Part shown: piece after piece, positions 22,038-30,539 of the stretch | Numbering within the stretch: the stretch's first letter is position 1 | Layout of the letters: each line of letters opens with the position of its first letter | DNA from: Candidatus Parcubacteria bacterium | Lineage (GTDB): Bacteria > Patescibacteriota > Minisyncoccia > Phycocordibacterales > JAACPR01 | DNA: 32,849 bases | NCBI GenBank assembly: GCA_009995365.1 | Contig: JAACPR010000010.1 | Location: 1 to 32,849 of the forward strand | Direction of reading: 5' to 3' | Program-made: the position numbers and the translations under genes | Notes under the pieces: generated by a model | What the model was told of the DNA's origin: nothing | The model's database searches: none | Seen by the model: the letters and a program-made list of their open reading frames with translations, nothing else

Positions 22038-23579
22038 ATGGACTATAAAAACAAACCTTATTTTCATGTAGCGCATGCTAGAGATTTAACAGGTTGGAAC
22101 AAAATTTTATATAGATTTTTGGAAATAATCCCGGGCTTTTTAGCTTGGTCTACTCTTATTGGTGTCATTTTGCTTTCTTTCTACAAGCCTGTCTGGGCAG
22201 CGATTTTCATTATAATTTTTGACTTGTTTTGGCTTTTGAAAACTGCTCATCTTAGTTTTCATCATTTTCACAATTGGCGAAGAATGAAACATAATATAAA
22301 ACTTGATTGGAACAAGCAGCTTTCTAAATTAAAATACGAAAATATTTATCATCTAGTCCTCTTACCATTCTATAATGAAAGCGAAGAGGTCATTACGAAT
22401 ACAATCGATGCTTTGGTTAGTTCTGAATATGACAAGAAAAAAATATTGATTGTCTTGGCGTCAGAAGAAAGAGCAGGCCAAGAAGCGCAAGATCTAGCAA
22501 ATAAATTAAAAAATAAATACCAAGATATTTTTGGTGATTTTTTGATCACAACTCATCCTACTGGTGTTCCGGGTGAGATAATGGGCAAGGGGCCAAATAT
22601 TACTTATGCTGCTGAAGAAGCTCGTAGGAAAATATTAAATTCTCGAGGAATTGATTATAAAAATGTTTTGGTTTCAGCTTTTGATATTGATACTGTCGTT
22701 TGGCCAAAATATTTTTCATGTTTGACTTGGCATTTCCTAACAGTTGAGGATCCTCAAAGATCATCTTTCCAACCTGTTCCTTTGTATAATAATAATCTTT
22801 GGCAAACACATGCGATCTCGCGTGTTGCTGCTTTGACTAGTTCTTTTTGGCAAATGATCCAACAAGAAAGGCCTGAAAAGCTAGTTACTTTTTCATCTCA
22901 TGCAATTCCGTTCAAGGCGCTTTATGAAGTTGGTTATTGGCAAAAAAACATGGTCTCTGACGATTCTCGTATTTTCTGGAATTTATACATGGCTAATGAT
23001 GGTAATTATAAGGCGGTTCCTATCTCTTATCCTGTTTCTATGGACGCCAATCTTGCTCCAACCGTTTTCCAAACTTTTAGAAATATTTTCAAGCAACATA
23101 CTCGCTGGATGTGGGGGGTCGAGAATTTACCATATATGATTTTTGGCTTTATTAAAAACAAAAAAATTCGTTTAAAGAAAAAAATTCATCATACGATTGT
23201 TCAATTAGAAGGTTTTTGGTCACTGGCTACAAATCCAATCATGATTATGGTTTTGGGTTGGCTACCGATTGTAATTGGAGGAGAAGCATTTCGTCAGACA
23301 GTTCTTTCATATAATTTACCTCACATTACTCGTTATCTTATGACGATTGCTATGTGCGGACTTATTCTTTCTGCTATTATTGCAACAACCCTTGTGCCTA
23401 AAATGCCACAAGAATACAAGAGAAGAAGATTTCGTTGGGTTATTATGTTTTTGCAATGGGCGCTAGTTCCGTTTACAATTATTGTATTCGGGTCGTTGCC
23501 AGGATTGCTTTCACAAACTAGATTAATGCTTGGTCGTTATGTCGGAAAGTTCTGGGTAACACCTAAACATAGAAAATAA
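22038..23579 (+). CDS. Membrane glycosyltransferase, family 2 (cellulose synthase-like)
   Basis: 513 residues. Two transmembrane helices (about 27-48 and 51-69) precede a cytoplasmic GT-A domain. HLVLLPFYNESEEVI (105-119) is the nucleotide-sugar start, D216-I-D218 the metal/nucleotide-binding DxD, SDDSR (307-311) the acceptor/base motif, and QHTRW (353-357) the QxxRW motif of processive enzymes. Further helices follow at about 390-500. It is likely to make or extend a cell-surface polysaccharide; the sugar donor and product cannot be read from sequence. The PEGA-domain protein follows 5 nt later, then pheS and pheT. Confidence 0.85.
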   Translation: MDYKNKPYFHVAHARDLTGWNKILYRFLEIIPGFLAWSTLIGVILLSFYKPVWAAIFIIIFDLFWLLKTAHLSFHHFHNWRRMKHNIKLDWNKQLSKLKYENIYHLVLLPFYNESEEVITNTIDALVSSEYDKKKILIVLASEERAGQEAQDLANKLKNKYQDIFGDFLITTHPTGVPGEIMGKGPNITYAAEEARRKILNSRGIDYKNVLVSAFDIDTVVWPKYFSCLTWHFLTVEDPQRSSFQPVPLYNNNLWQTHAISRVAALTSSFWQMIQQERPEKLVTFSSHAIPFKALYEVGYWQKNMVSDDSRIFWNLYMANDGNYKAVPISYPVSMDANLAPTVFQTFRNIFKQHTRWMWGVENLPYMIFGFIKNKKIRLKKKIHHTIVQLEGFWSLATNPIMIMVLGWLPIVIGGEAFRQTVLSYNLPHITRYLMTIAMCGLILSAIIATTLVPKMPQEYKRRRFRWVIMFLQWALVPFTIIVFGSLPGLLSQTRLMLGRYVGKFWVTPKHRK

Positions 23580-23584
23580 AAATT

Positions 23585-24616
23585 ATGAAACCACTTTCAA
23601 AAAAAATGAGATTAGGTTCTGGAATATTATTAGGGATAGTATTTGTTATTCTTGCGCCAATATTGTTGGCTAATTCTTTTGGATATCAATGGGAAAAAAT
23701 CGAAGATGTTTTTACTTTTGTTAAGACTGGTGGAATCTATGTCGCATCAGATATATCAGGGGTTCAAATTTATGTTGATGATGAATATATAAAAGATAGT
23801 GGACTTTTCATAAAAAATACATTGATTCAAGATTTAAAGCCAGATACTACCCACACAATTGTTGCTCAAAAAGAGGGAAGGCACGATTGGAGAAAAACTT
23901 TGCCGGTATATGAATCATTGGTCACAGAGGCGAAACTCTTGATGCTACCAACCGAAATTGAAAAAAGAGAAATATTTCCTTTCGAGATAGAAGGAGTTGG
24001 CACAACAACTCCAAGTGAAGACGCTATACAAAGCTCAGAAGTGGATGACGATTTTCTTGTTGATGGGTATATTCCTACAAACCCACTTTACAAAGAATTA
24101 GTTAATTCTTTTAGTGATAGAGTTGTAGATGTTTATTCTACTTCTACAAAGGTAACCGATGACGAAATACCTACATTAGGAGAAGAACCAATTTCCACTT
24201 CAACCGAAGAAATCATTCCAGAATATTTTACTGATTTAGGTATAGAAAATCCGAATGATTTAGAAAATTTAATTATTACATCAAATCAAATAAGTTGGTT
24301 GGAAAATGGAGATATTAAATTAATTTGGGTTAATGATGAAAAACCTCCATATTATTATTGTTTCGATTTGAATGATTGCGAAACAGAAATTACCATTGAT
24401 TGGCAGGATGAAATATTAAAATTTGATTTCTTGCCTGGTCGTTCGGATGTTTTTGTTGCTATGATTGCTGATGGAATTTACGCAGTCGAAGCCGATGGAA
24501 GATCAGATAGAAATATTCAACCAATATATCTCGGATCAGATTTAGATTTTAATAAAAGTATAAGAGATCAGATAGTTGTCAAAGATGATTTAGTTTTTTA
24601 TGAAATGAGATTTTAA
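23585..24616 (+). CDS. PEGA-domain membrane protein
   Basis: 343 residues. One transmembrane helix near the N-terminus (about 11-33, ILLGIVFVILAPILLANSF) is followed by a PEGA-like beta domain (about 47-117: GGIYVASDISGVQIYVDD, then HTIVAQKEGRHDWRKTLPVY). A Ser/Thr/Glu-rich linker (about 135-215) comes next, then a C-terminal beta-rich region (about 225-343) resembling the last blades of a propeller (DIKLIWVNDEKPPYYYCFD, GIYAVEADGRSDRNI). PEGA domains are found in surface-layer and envelope proteins. It may be functionally tied to the glycosyltransferase 5 nt upstream. Confidence 0.75.
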   Translation: MKPLSKKMRLGSGILLGIVFVILAPILLANSFGYQWEKIEDVFTFVKTGGIYVASDISGVQIYVDDEYIKDSGLFIKNTLIQDLKPDTTHTIVAQKEGRHDWRKTLPVYESLVTEAKLLMLPTEIEKREIFPFEIEGVGTTTPSEDAIQSSEVDDDFLVDGYIPTNPLYKELVNSFSDRVVDVYSTSTKVTDDEIPTLGEEPISTSTEEIIPEYFTDLGIENPNDLENLIITSNQISWLENGDIKLIWVNDEKPPYYYCFDLNDCETEITIDWQDEILKFDFLPGRSDVFVAMIADGIYAVEADGRSDRNIQPIYLGSDLDFNKSIRDQIVVKDDLVFYEMRF

Positions 24617-24625
24617 ATTTTAAAA

Positions 24626-25366
24626 ATGTCAGAGCAAAACAAAAAAAAGAATACAGAGCAAAACGTAAAGACAGAGACAGTGTCAGGGTCTATTCATCCT
24701 CTTAATAGGGTAATTTCTGATATTGTGGAAATATTCTCTGAAATGGGATTTGAAGTCGCAACCGGAACAGAAATAGAAGATGAAAAACATAATTTTGATG
24801 ACTTGAACGTTCCAAAAGATCACCCAGCCCGTGATATGCAGGATACTTTTTGGCTAAAAGATTTTCCTGGTCATCTAATGCGAACTCATACTTCAGGTGT
24901 TCAGATTCACTACATGAAAGAAAACCAACCACCTTTCAAAATCGTCGCCCCTGGAAAAGTCTATCGTTATGAAGCAACTGACAAAACCCACGAAGTTCAG
25001 TTCCATCAGATTGAAGGATTGGTTGTTGGTAAAGGAATCAATTTAGGGCACCTTAAAAAGGCACTGAACACTTTTGTTAAAAAATTCTATGGAGATGATG
25101 TAGAGACTCGTTTGCGCCCAGGGTATTTCCCATTCGTCGAGCCTGGTGTCGAGGTTGATATGAAAAGAGGTGATGGTGATTGGATAGAAATGTTGGGTGC
25201 AGGAATGGTTCACCCTAATGTTCTGAAAAATTGTGGCTTGGACTCAGAGGAATACAGTGGATTCGCATTCGGTATCGGTCTTGATCGTGTAGCAATGTTA
25301 AAATATGGTATTGATGACGTTCGTAAATTTTACGATGGTGACCTAAGGATGATTAATCAATTTTAA
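24626..25366 (+). CDS. pheS: Phenylalanine-tRNA ligase alpha subunit, lacking the N-terminal coiled coil
   Basis: 246 residues against roughly 330-350 for bacterial PheS. The class II catalytic core is present: FEVATGTEIEDEKHNFDDLN, DMQDTFWLKDFPGHLMRTHT (motif 2 region start), FHQIEGLVVG, EMLGAGMVHPNVLKNCGLD and motif 3 in FAFGIGLDRVAMLKYGI (213-229). The N-terminal helical arm that contacts the tRNA elbow in the bacterial enzyme is missing; only about 20 polar residues precede SGSIHPLNRVIS. It is followed 3 nt later by pheT. It attaches Phe to tRNA-Phe as a heterotetramer. Confidence 0.93.
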   Translation: MSEQNKKKNTEQNVKTETVSGSIHPLNRVISDIVEIFSEMGFEVATGTEIEDEKHNFDDLNVPKDHPARDMQDTFWLKDFPGHLMRTHTSGVQIHYMKENQPPFKIVAPGKVYRYEATDKTHEVQFHQIEGLVVGKGINLGHLKKALNTFVKKFYGDDVETRLRPGYFPFVEPGVEVDMKRGDGDWIEMLGAGMVHPNVLKNCGLDSEEYSGFAFGIGLDRVAMLKYGIDDVRKFYDGDLRMINQF

Positions 25367-25369
25367 TTT

Positions 25370-27328
25370 ATGGTTTTTTCATATAATTGGCTAAAAGAAT
25401 ATTTTGAAGAAGATTTGCCCACAGCAGAAACTGTCGCAGAACTTTTGACTGTGCATTCATTTGAAATCGAAGGCGTCGAGAGAAAAACATTTGAAAGCAG
25501 TGAAATTAAAGAGGTAGGTGACGACTGGCTAATCGATATTGATGTCTTGCCTAATCGAGCGCACGATGCCTTGTGCCATTATGGAATGGCGAGAGAAATT
25601 TCTGTTATAACAGGACTTAAACTTAAAAATATTGAAGAGAAAATATTTCCAAATCTATTATCTCCTAAAATTAAAATTAATGTAAAAGAAGATTTTTGTC
25701 GTAGATATATTGGGCGCCAGATTAAAAATGTAAAAGTTGGGGAAAGTCCGCTAAAGCTTAGGCAAAAACTTGAGGCAATTGGTCAAAGGTCAATTAATAA
25801 TATTGTTGATATCACAAATTTGGTCATGTTTGAATTGAACCAGCCAATGCATGCTTTTGATTCTGGCAAGGTTGATGGAGATATTAATATTAGATTTGCG
25901 AAAGAGGGGGAAGAAATAACTACTCTCGATAATAATGAAGTAAAGTTGAGCACGGACATTCCTGTAATTGCCGATGACAAGAGCCCACTCGCGATTGCGG
26001 GTGCCAAAGGAGGAAAGAAGGCAGAGGTCAATGAACAGACAACTAATATTATTTTAGAATCAGCTAATTTTGATCCAGTTCTAGTCCGAAAAACATCTGT
26101 TAAGACTGGAATTAAAACTGACTCTTCAAAAAGGTTTGAAAATGAAATCACACCCGAGTTGGCTTTAAAGGCGATCGATAGAGCGACCGAATTAATTTTT
26201 GAATTTGCAGGTAATGACGACACCGAAGTCTTTGAGGTTGTAGATAATTATTCAAACCCAGTCGAAGAAAAAACTATCGATGTTTCGACTGACAGGGTTA
26301 ATTCACTTTTGGGTTCAGAGCTTTCTACCGAAGACATTTCTAAAATTTTAAATAAATTACTTTTTGAAAATGAGGTTTCAGATTCTTTGATAAAAGTATC
26401 AATACCATACGAGAGGTTAGATTTGAACATGCAAACAGATGTGATTGAAGAGATCGGTCGAATTTATGGGTATGACAAAATCACAGAACAAGATTTGCCG
26501 GATTTTGATTTCAAAGCCAAAATCAACAAAGAGTATGGGGTGAATACTTTGATTAGAAAAATTCTGATTGACTTAGGCTTTTCAGAAGTTGTCACTTATT
26601 CTTTTATTGAAAGCGGAAGTTTGTCTCCAGAAAAGCCAATCGCAGAAGACAAGAAATTTTTGCGTGATTCAATTAAACCAGGAATGCAAAAATCATTAGA
26701 ATTAAATCAAAGAAATGCTGATTTATTAGGACTTGATCATATTAATATTTTTGAAATCGGAAAAGTCTTTGATGGCGAGCCAAATAATTATTATGAAAAG
26801 CCAGTTCTAGCAATCGGAACTATCAACAAGCAAGGAGTCAAAAAACCAAATCCTGCAACATTTAAAAAACAAGCAATCGAAAAACTTTCTGAAATTTTTG
26901 GTGTTGAATTTAAAATAAAAGATAATTTAGAAAATTCTGATGTTGTTGAAATTGATTTGGAGGAAATTTATAAATCTGCTGATTCAGATAAATTGTTAAA
27001 AAATGATTCTTATCCTGAGTTTCCTGCTATCAAAAATAATAGTTATACTCCTGTTTCGCAGTATCCTTTTGTTTTGCGCGATATTGCTGTTTGGCTGCCT
27101 AATGAAACTTCCGTTGACGAGCTTACAGAAATTTTAAGAGAAAAAGGTGGGGAGCTATTAATTAGAGAACCTCGTCAATTTGATGTCTATCAAAAAGATG
27201 ACAGAACTTCTTATGCGTATCGTTTAGTATTTCAATCTTATGAAAAGACTTTGACTGATGACGAAGTGAACAAAATAATGGATTCTATTAATTTAGAAAT
27301 TGAATTGAAAGGTTGGGAAATTCGGTAG
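25370..27328 (+). CDS. pheT: Phenylalanine-tRNA ligase beta subunit, lacking the EMAP-II-like tRNA-binding domain
   Basis: 652 residues against about 790-800 in E. coli. The B1 start MVFSYNWLKEYFEEDLP leads directly into VGDDWLIDIDVLPNRAHDAL, skipping the about 110-residue EMAP-II/OB insert (B2). The B3/B4 editing region (RSINNIVDITNLVMFELNQP, MHAFDSGKVDG), the B5 domain, and the C-terminal ferredoxin-like anticodon-binding domain (YPFVLRDIAVWLPNE to the end, about 564-652) are all present. With the shortened PheS, both peripheral RNA-binding arms are gone. It ends in TAG, 30 nt before the 108-bp repeat. Confidence 0.93.
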   Translation: MVFSYNWLKEYFEEDLPTAETVAELLTVHSFEIEGVERKTFESSEIKEVGDDWLIDIDVLPNRAHDALCHYGMAREISVITGLKLKNIEEKIFPNLLSPKIKINVKEDFCRRYIGRQIKNVKVGESPLKLRQKLEAIGQRSINNIVDITNLVMFELNQPMHAFDSGKVDGDINIRFAKEGEEITTLDNNEVKLSTDIPVIADDKSPLAIAGAKGGKKAEVNEQTTNIILESANFDPVLVRKTSVKTGIKTDSSKRFENEITPELALKAIDRATELIFEFAGNDDTEVFEVVDNYSNPVEEKTIDVSTDRVNSLLGSELSTEDISKILNKLLFENEVSDSLIKVSIPYERLDLNMQTDVIEEIGRIYGYDKITEQDLPDFDFKAKINKEYGVNTLIRKILIDLGFSEVVTYSFIESGSLSPEKPIAEDKKFLRDSIKPGMQKSLELNQRNADLLGLDHINIFEIGKVFDGEPNNYYEKPVLAIGTINKQGVKKPNPATFKKQAIEKLSEIFGVEFKIKDNLENSDVVEIDLEEIYKSADSDKLLKNDSYPEFPAIKNNSYTPVSQYPFVLRDIAVWLPNETSVDELTEILREKGGELLIREPRQFDVYQKDDRTSYAYRLVFQSYEKTLTDDEVNKIMDSINLEIELKGWEIR

Positions 27329-27357
27329 TATATAATATTTATAAAAAACAGAAACAA

Positions 27358-27465
27358 GAATAATTTAAATACTCTCTCGAATTGGTTTCGGACTCAGTTT
27401 TATTAGAAAGGAAGTCCTGCAAAGATTCTCGATAGTATTTTAATTATTCTTGTTCTTGCTATAAT
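27358..27465 (+). repeat. 108-bp direct repeat, copy 2 (upstream of a prepilin)
   Basis: It matches 19201-19308 ungapped at 96 of 108 positions, ending in TATAAT. Here the prepilin ATG lies about 35 nt downstream, because the position equivalent to the copy 1 ATG is ATA; a second TATAAT follows at 27471. Confidence 0.85.
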
Positions 27466-27500
27466 ACTCATATAATCAATTACAAATAAATTTAAAAACC

Positions 27501-28280
27501 ATGAACAAAACACCAAAAAACAAAGCCTTCACTCTGATAGAGGTTTTGATTGTAACGGCGGTGATATCACTAATGGCATCTATTGTCAGTGCGCAGGTAA
27601 CAGAATCAAGACAAAAAGCAGAAGACGCTCACATGAAGACAGAAACACAACAGGTAAGAAATGCAGTAGAACAATACAGACAAAGAACAGGTAGTGTGCC
27701 GATACCACAAAGACCAGAAGGTGGTAATTATACAGGTGCCATGGTCTCAGAAGGCACTGATGAGTATGAATCAGCTATGCAACAACTAGTTGCAGAAAAA
27801 CTTATACCATCAATACCAACATCACCTAGTGGTCAATCATATAGTTATCTAGCAACGACAGATGAAAAACAAGCTGTTTTTGCTGCTGTTTTGAATAATG
27901 ATAGTTCAGGTGGTTCTAGTTCCGGTGGGTCTAGTCCTTCAAATGTGTGCGATTCAATTGAAGGTAATGTTGAATATACATGGGGGAATTCCTGTGAGAT
28001 AAATACAAAAATTGAAAATTGTAATGATTATGAAGGTGTTGAGGGATTTGAATGTTTCGATGTTTATGATGATAATTATTTATTACAAAATTGTGATGGA
28101 GCATATTCATTGAATGAGGATTTTCCAGATTTCATTTGTTCTAATAACATTATGTGTAATGCTGAAGGCTGTTATCCTGGTCAGTTTGTAACTGCTCCAG
28201 GATCATATATCTGTGAATTTGAAGCTAGCGGTGCAGTTTGCTCCGGAACATCAGACTCCGACTACTGCTCTTGTATTTAA
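27501..28280 (+). CDS. Prepilin-like protein, paralogue B
   Basis: 259 residues. The leader MNKTPKNKA is followed by FTLIEVLIVTAVISLMASIV; again Ala precedes the cleavage site. The next segment, QKAEDAHMKTETQQVRNAVE and following, is identical to paralogue A. Then come a hinge (NNDSSGGSSSGGSSPSN), a variable Cys-rich domain (VCDSIEGNVEYTWGNSCEI, NCNDYEGVEGFECFDVYDD, GCYPGQFV) and the conserved tail SDSDYCSCI. The variable part differs fully from that of paralogue A while both ends and the upstream region are conserved. It sits between pheT and gyrB as a single gene. Confidence 0.85.
   Translation: MNKTPKNKAFTLIEVLIVTAVISLMASIVSAQVTESRQKAEDAHMKTETQQVRNAVEQYRQRTGSVPIPQRPEGGNYTGAMVSEGTDEYESAMQQLVAEKLIPSIPTSPSGQSYSYLATTDEKQAVFAAVLNNDSSGGSSSGGSSPSNVCDSIEGNVEYTWGNSCEINTKIENCNDYEGVEGFECFDVYDDNYLLQNCDGAYSLNEDFPDFICSNNIMCNAEGCYPGQFVTAPGSYICEFEASGAVCSGTSDSDYCSCI
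27612..27707 (+). repeat. Near-identical 96-nt block shared by the two prepilin genes, copy 2
   Basis: It matches 19420-19515 with a single difference, far better than the flanking parts of the genes. Confidence 0.8.
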
Positions 28281-28377
28281 AATAATTTAACCCTCCGGCT
28301 TGATTTTTGTCGGTGCACAGTCATAGTCTGCAGTTTTTTACCTACTTCAAAAGCCACTCAATCGCTCTTAAAACAAG

Positions 28378-28406
28378 TTGTCGCACCCCCTAAAATTTGC
28401 TAAAAT
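28378..28406 (+). promoter_or_regulatory. Promoter of gyrB
   Basis: TTGTCG (28378-28383), a 17-nt spacer and TAAAAT (28401-28406), then 11 nt to the ATG. The rest of the 137-nt gap before gyrB shows no gene; a weak TGCA...TGCA hairpin with T6 near 28315-28340 might end the prepilin transcript. Confidence 0.55.
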
Positions 28407-28417
28407 AATCCTTACAA

Positions 28418-30478
28418 ATGCCGAAAAATCCTAAAAGTAATCATAAATATAAAGCTGATGAAATCACAGTTCTAGAAGGGCTTGAGCCGGTTCGTAAGCG
28501 ACCTGGTATGTATATTGGGACAACTGGTCCTGACGGCCTACATCACCTAATTACTGAAATTTTCGATAACTCTCGTGACGAGGCCATGGGTGGTTTCGCT
28601 GATCGTATCGAGGTGGCACTTTTGCCGGACGGGTATGTTCGTGTCGTCGATAATGGTCGTGGTATTCCTGTTGACAAGCATCGCCAAACTGGAGTTTCTG
28701 CACTTGAGACAATTATGACAACTCTGCATGCCGGAGGAAAATTCGGAGGAGAGAATTCTGGTTACAAAGTCTCCGGTGGTCTTCATGGTGTTGGTGCTTC
28801 TGTTGTTAACGCTCTTTCTACTCACGCATTCGCCGAGGTATATAAAGAAGGTAATAAATATTTCCAAGAATACAACATTGGGAAAAGCAAAGCACCCGTT
28901 AAAAAGATCGGTAAAACTGATGAAAACGGGACGATAATTTCTTTCAAAGCCGATGATTCAATTTTTGAATCAGTCGAATACGATTTCAAGAGGGTCGTAG
29001 AGCATCTTCGTCAACAAGCTTATTTGGTAAAGGGTGTTAGGATTACTGTCATTGATGCTCGTGAGCTAGAAGAAAAAATCGATTTTGAAAACATCTATTA
29101 CATTTCAGATTCAAACATCGAGGCTCCTTCGCAAACTTTCTACTTCGAAGGTGGGCTTGCTTCTCTTGTAAAGTTCAAGAACAAATTTCAAAAACCAATT
29201 CATAAAAATATTTTTTATATCGACAAAGAAACAGAAGACATTTCGGTTGAGATTGCTTTGCAATATGTAGATGATATTTCACCTCGCCTGAATGCTTTTG
29301 CCAACAATATTTACAACCCAGAAGGTGGAACACATGTTACAGGTTTCAAAACCGCTTTAACTAGAACCCTTAACTCTTATGGGAAGAAAAATAATTTAAT
29401 CAAGGATACTGATGGTGGATTTACCGGAGACGATGTTTTGGAGGGAATTACTGCCGTTATTTCTATCAAGATGCCAGAAATTCAGTTCGAGGGGCAAACC
29501 AAGGCAAAGCTAGGTTCAACCGAGGCTCGTAGCGCTACTGACTCTGTTTTTTCTGATGCTTTCGCAACTTTCCTAGAAGAAAATCCTGATGACGCTAAAT
29601 CAATTATCAGCAAAGTTGTAATGGCACAACGCGCTCGTAAGGCTGCCAAAGCTGCAAAGGATTCTGTTTTGAGAAAGGGTGCATTGGAGGGAATGACACT
29701 TCCTGGAAAATTAGCCGACTGTCAGTCTAAATCAGCGGCGGAATCAGAATTATTTATCGTAGAGGGAGACTCTGCTGGTGGTACTGCAAAAACTGGGCGC
29801 GATCGTAGAACACAGGCGATCTTGCCACTTCGTGGAAAAATATTGAATGTTGAAAGGGCGCGTCTTGATCGTATGCTTGGTTCTGAACAAATTAAAAATC
29901 TAGTTGTGGCACTCGGTGCAGCGATTGGTGATACATTTGATATTGAAAAGCTTCGTTATCACAAAATTATTATTGCAACCGACGCCGATGTCGACGGTGC
30001 TCATATCAGAACTTTGCTTCTAACACTATTTTATAGATATTTCCGTCCGATTATTGATGGTGGATTTTTGTATATCGCACAACCTCCTTTGTACAAGCTT
30101 CAAAAAGGAAAAGAAATTCACTATGTTTTCACTGATGAAGAAAAAGATAAAATAATTGGCAAGGAAAATGACGACTCTTTCGATGATGATTACAATGATT
30201 CTGACGATGATTCGGATTCAGATTCCGACGAAGAAGAAAGCACAAAACCAAAACGCGTAGCAAAATGGAAAATTCAACGCTACAAAGGTCTCGGAGAAAT
30301 GAACGCTGATGAGCTTAAAGAAACTACTATGGATGCTAATAACCGCGTCTTGAAACAGGTGTCAGTTGATGATGGAGAAATGGCCGACCAAGTCTTTGAT
30401 ATGCTGATGGGAACTGATGTCCCAGCTAGAAAATCTTTTATCACAAACAACGCCAAAGAGGCAGAGCTGGATATCTAA
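28418..30478 (+). CDS. gyrB: DNA gyrase subunit B, with an acidic insert in the C-terminal part
   Basis: 686 residues, the short GyrB type. It is the ATPase and TOPRIM subunit of gyrase. The GHKL ATPase domain contains VLEGLEPVRKRPGMYIGTTG, EIFDNSRDEAMGG, VDNGRGIPVD and GGLHGVGASVVNAL. TOPRIM has EGDSAGGTAKTGRDRRTQAI, PLRGKILNVERARLDRML and the metal-binding DADVDGAHI. The KGLGEMNADEL signature is near the end. Between them (about residues 582-613) there is an insert almost entirely of Asp, Ser and Glu followed by KPKR, which standard GyrB lacks. QAILPLRGKILNVE favours GyrB over ParE. It has its own promoter; gyrA is not in the window. Confidence 0.93.
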   Translation: MPKNPKSNHKYKADEITVLEGLEPVRKRPGMYIGTTGPDGLHHLITEIFDNSRDEAMGGFADRIEVALLPDGYVRVVDNGRGIPVDKHRQTGVSALETIMTTLHAGGKFGGENSGYKVSGGLHGVGASVVNALSTHAFAEVYKEGNKYFQEYNIGKSKAPVKKIGKTDENGTIISFKADDSIFESVEYDFKRVVEHLRQQAYLVKGVRITVIDARELEEKIDFENIYYISDSNIEAPSQTFYFEGGLASLVKFKNKFQKPIHKNIFYIDKETEDISVEIALQYVDDISPRLNAFANNIYNPEGGTHVTGFKTALTRTLNSYGKKNNLIKDTDGGFTGDDVLEGITAVISIKMPEIQFEGQTKAKLGSTEARSATDSVFSDAFATFLEENPDDAKSIISKVVMAQRARKAAKAAKDSVLRKGALEGMTLPGKLADCQSKSAAESELFIVEGDSAGGTAKTGRDRRTQAILPLRGKILNVERARLDRMLGSEQIKNLVVALGAAIGDTFDIEKLRYHKIIIATDADVDGAHIRTLLLTLFYRYFRPIIDGGFLYIAQPPLYKLQKGKEIHYVFTDEEKDKIIGKENDDSFDDDYNDSDDDSDSDSDEEESTKPKRVAKWKIQRYKGLGEMNADELKETTMDANNRVLKQVSVDDGEMADQVFDMLMGTDVPARKSFITNNAKEAELDI

Positions 30479-30527
30479 ATTATCCTCAAAGTAAAATTAT
30501 ATACCCCCTTTTTTTTATTAAAAGTTA

Positions 30528-30533
30528 TATAAT
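30528..30533 (+). promoter_or_regulatory. -10 element of the third-type prepilin
   Basis: TATAAT, 6 nt before the ATG at 30540. Confidence 0.5.
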
Positions 30534-30539
30534 TATTAT

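Noticed and set aside
28281-28417. A small RNA or riboswitch in the gap before gyrB
   Set aside because: Only weak, short complementarities are seen (TGCA...TGCA before T6); there is nothing matching a known RNA and the right part is a promoter.
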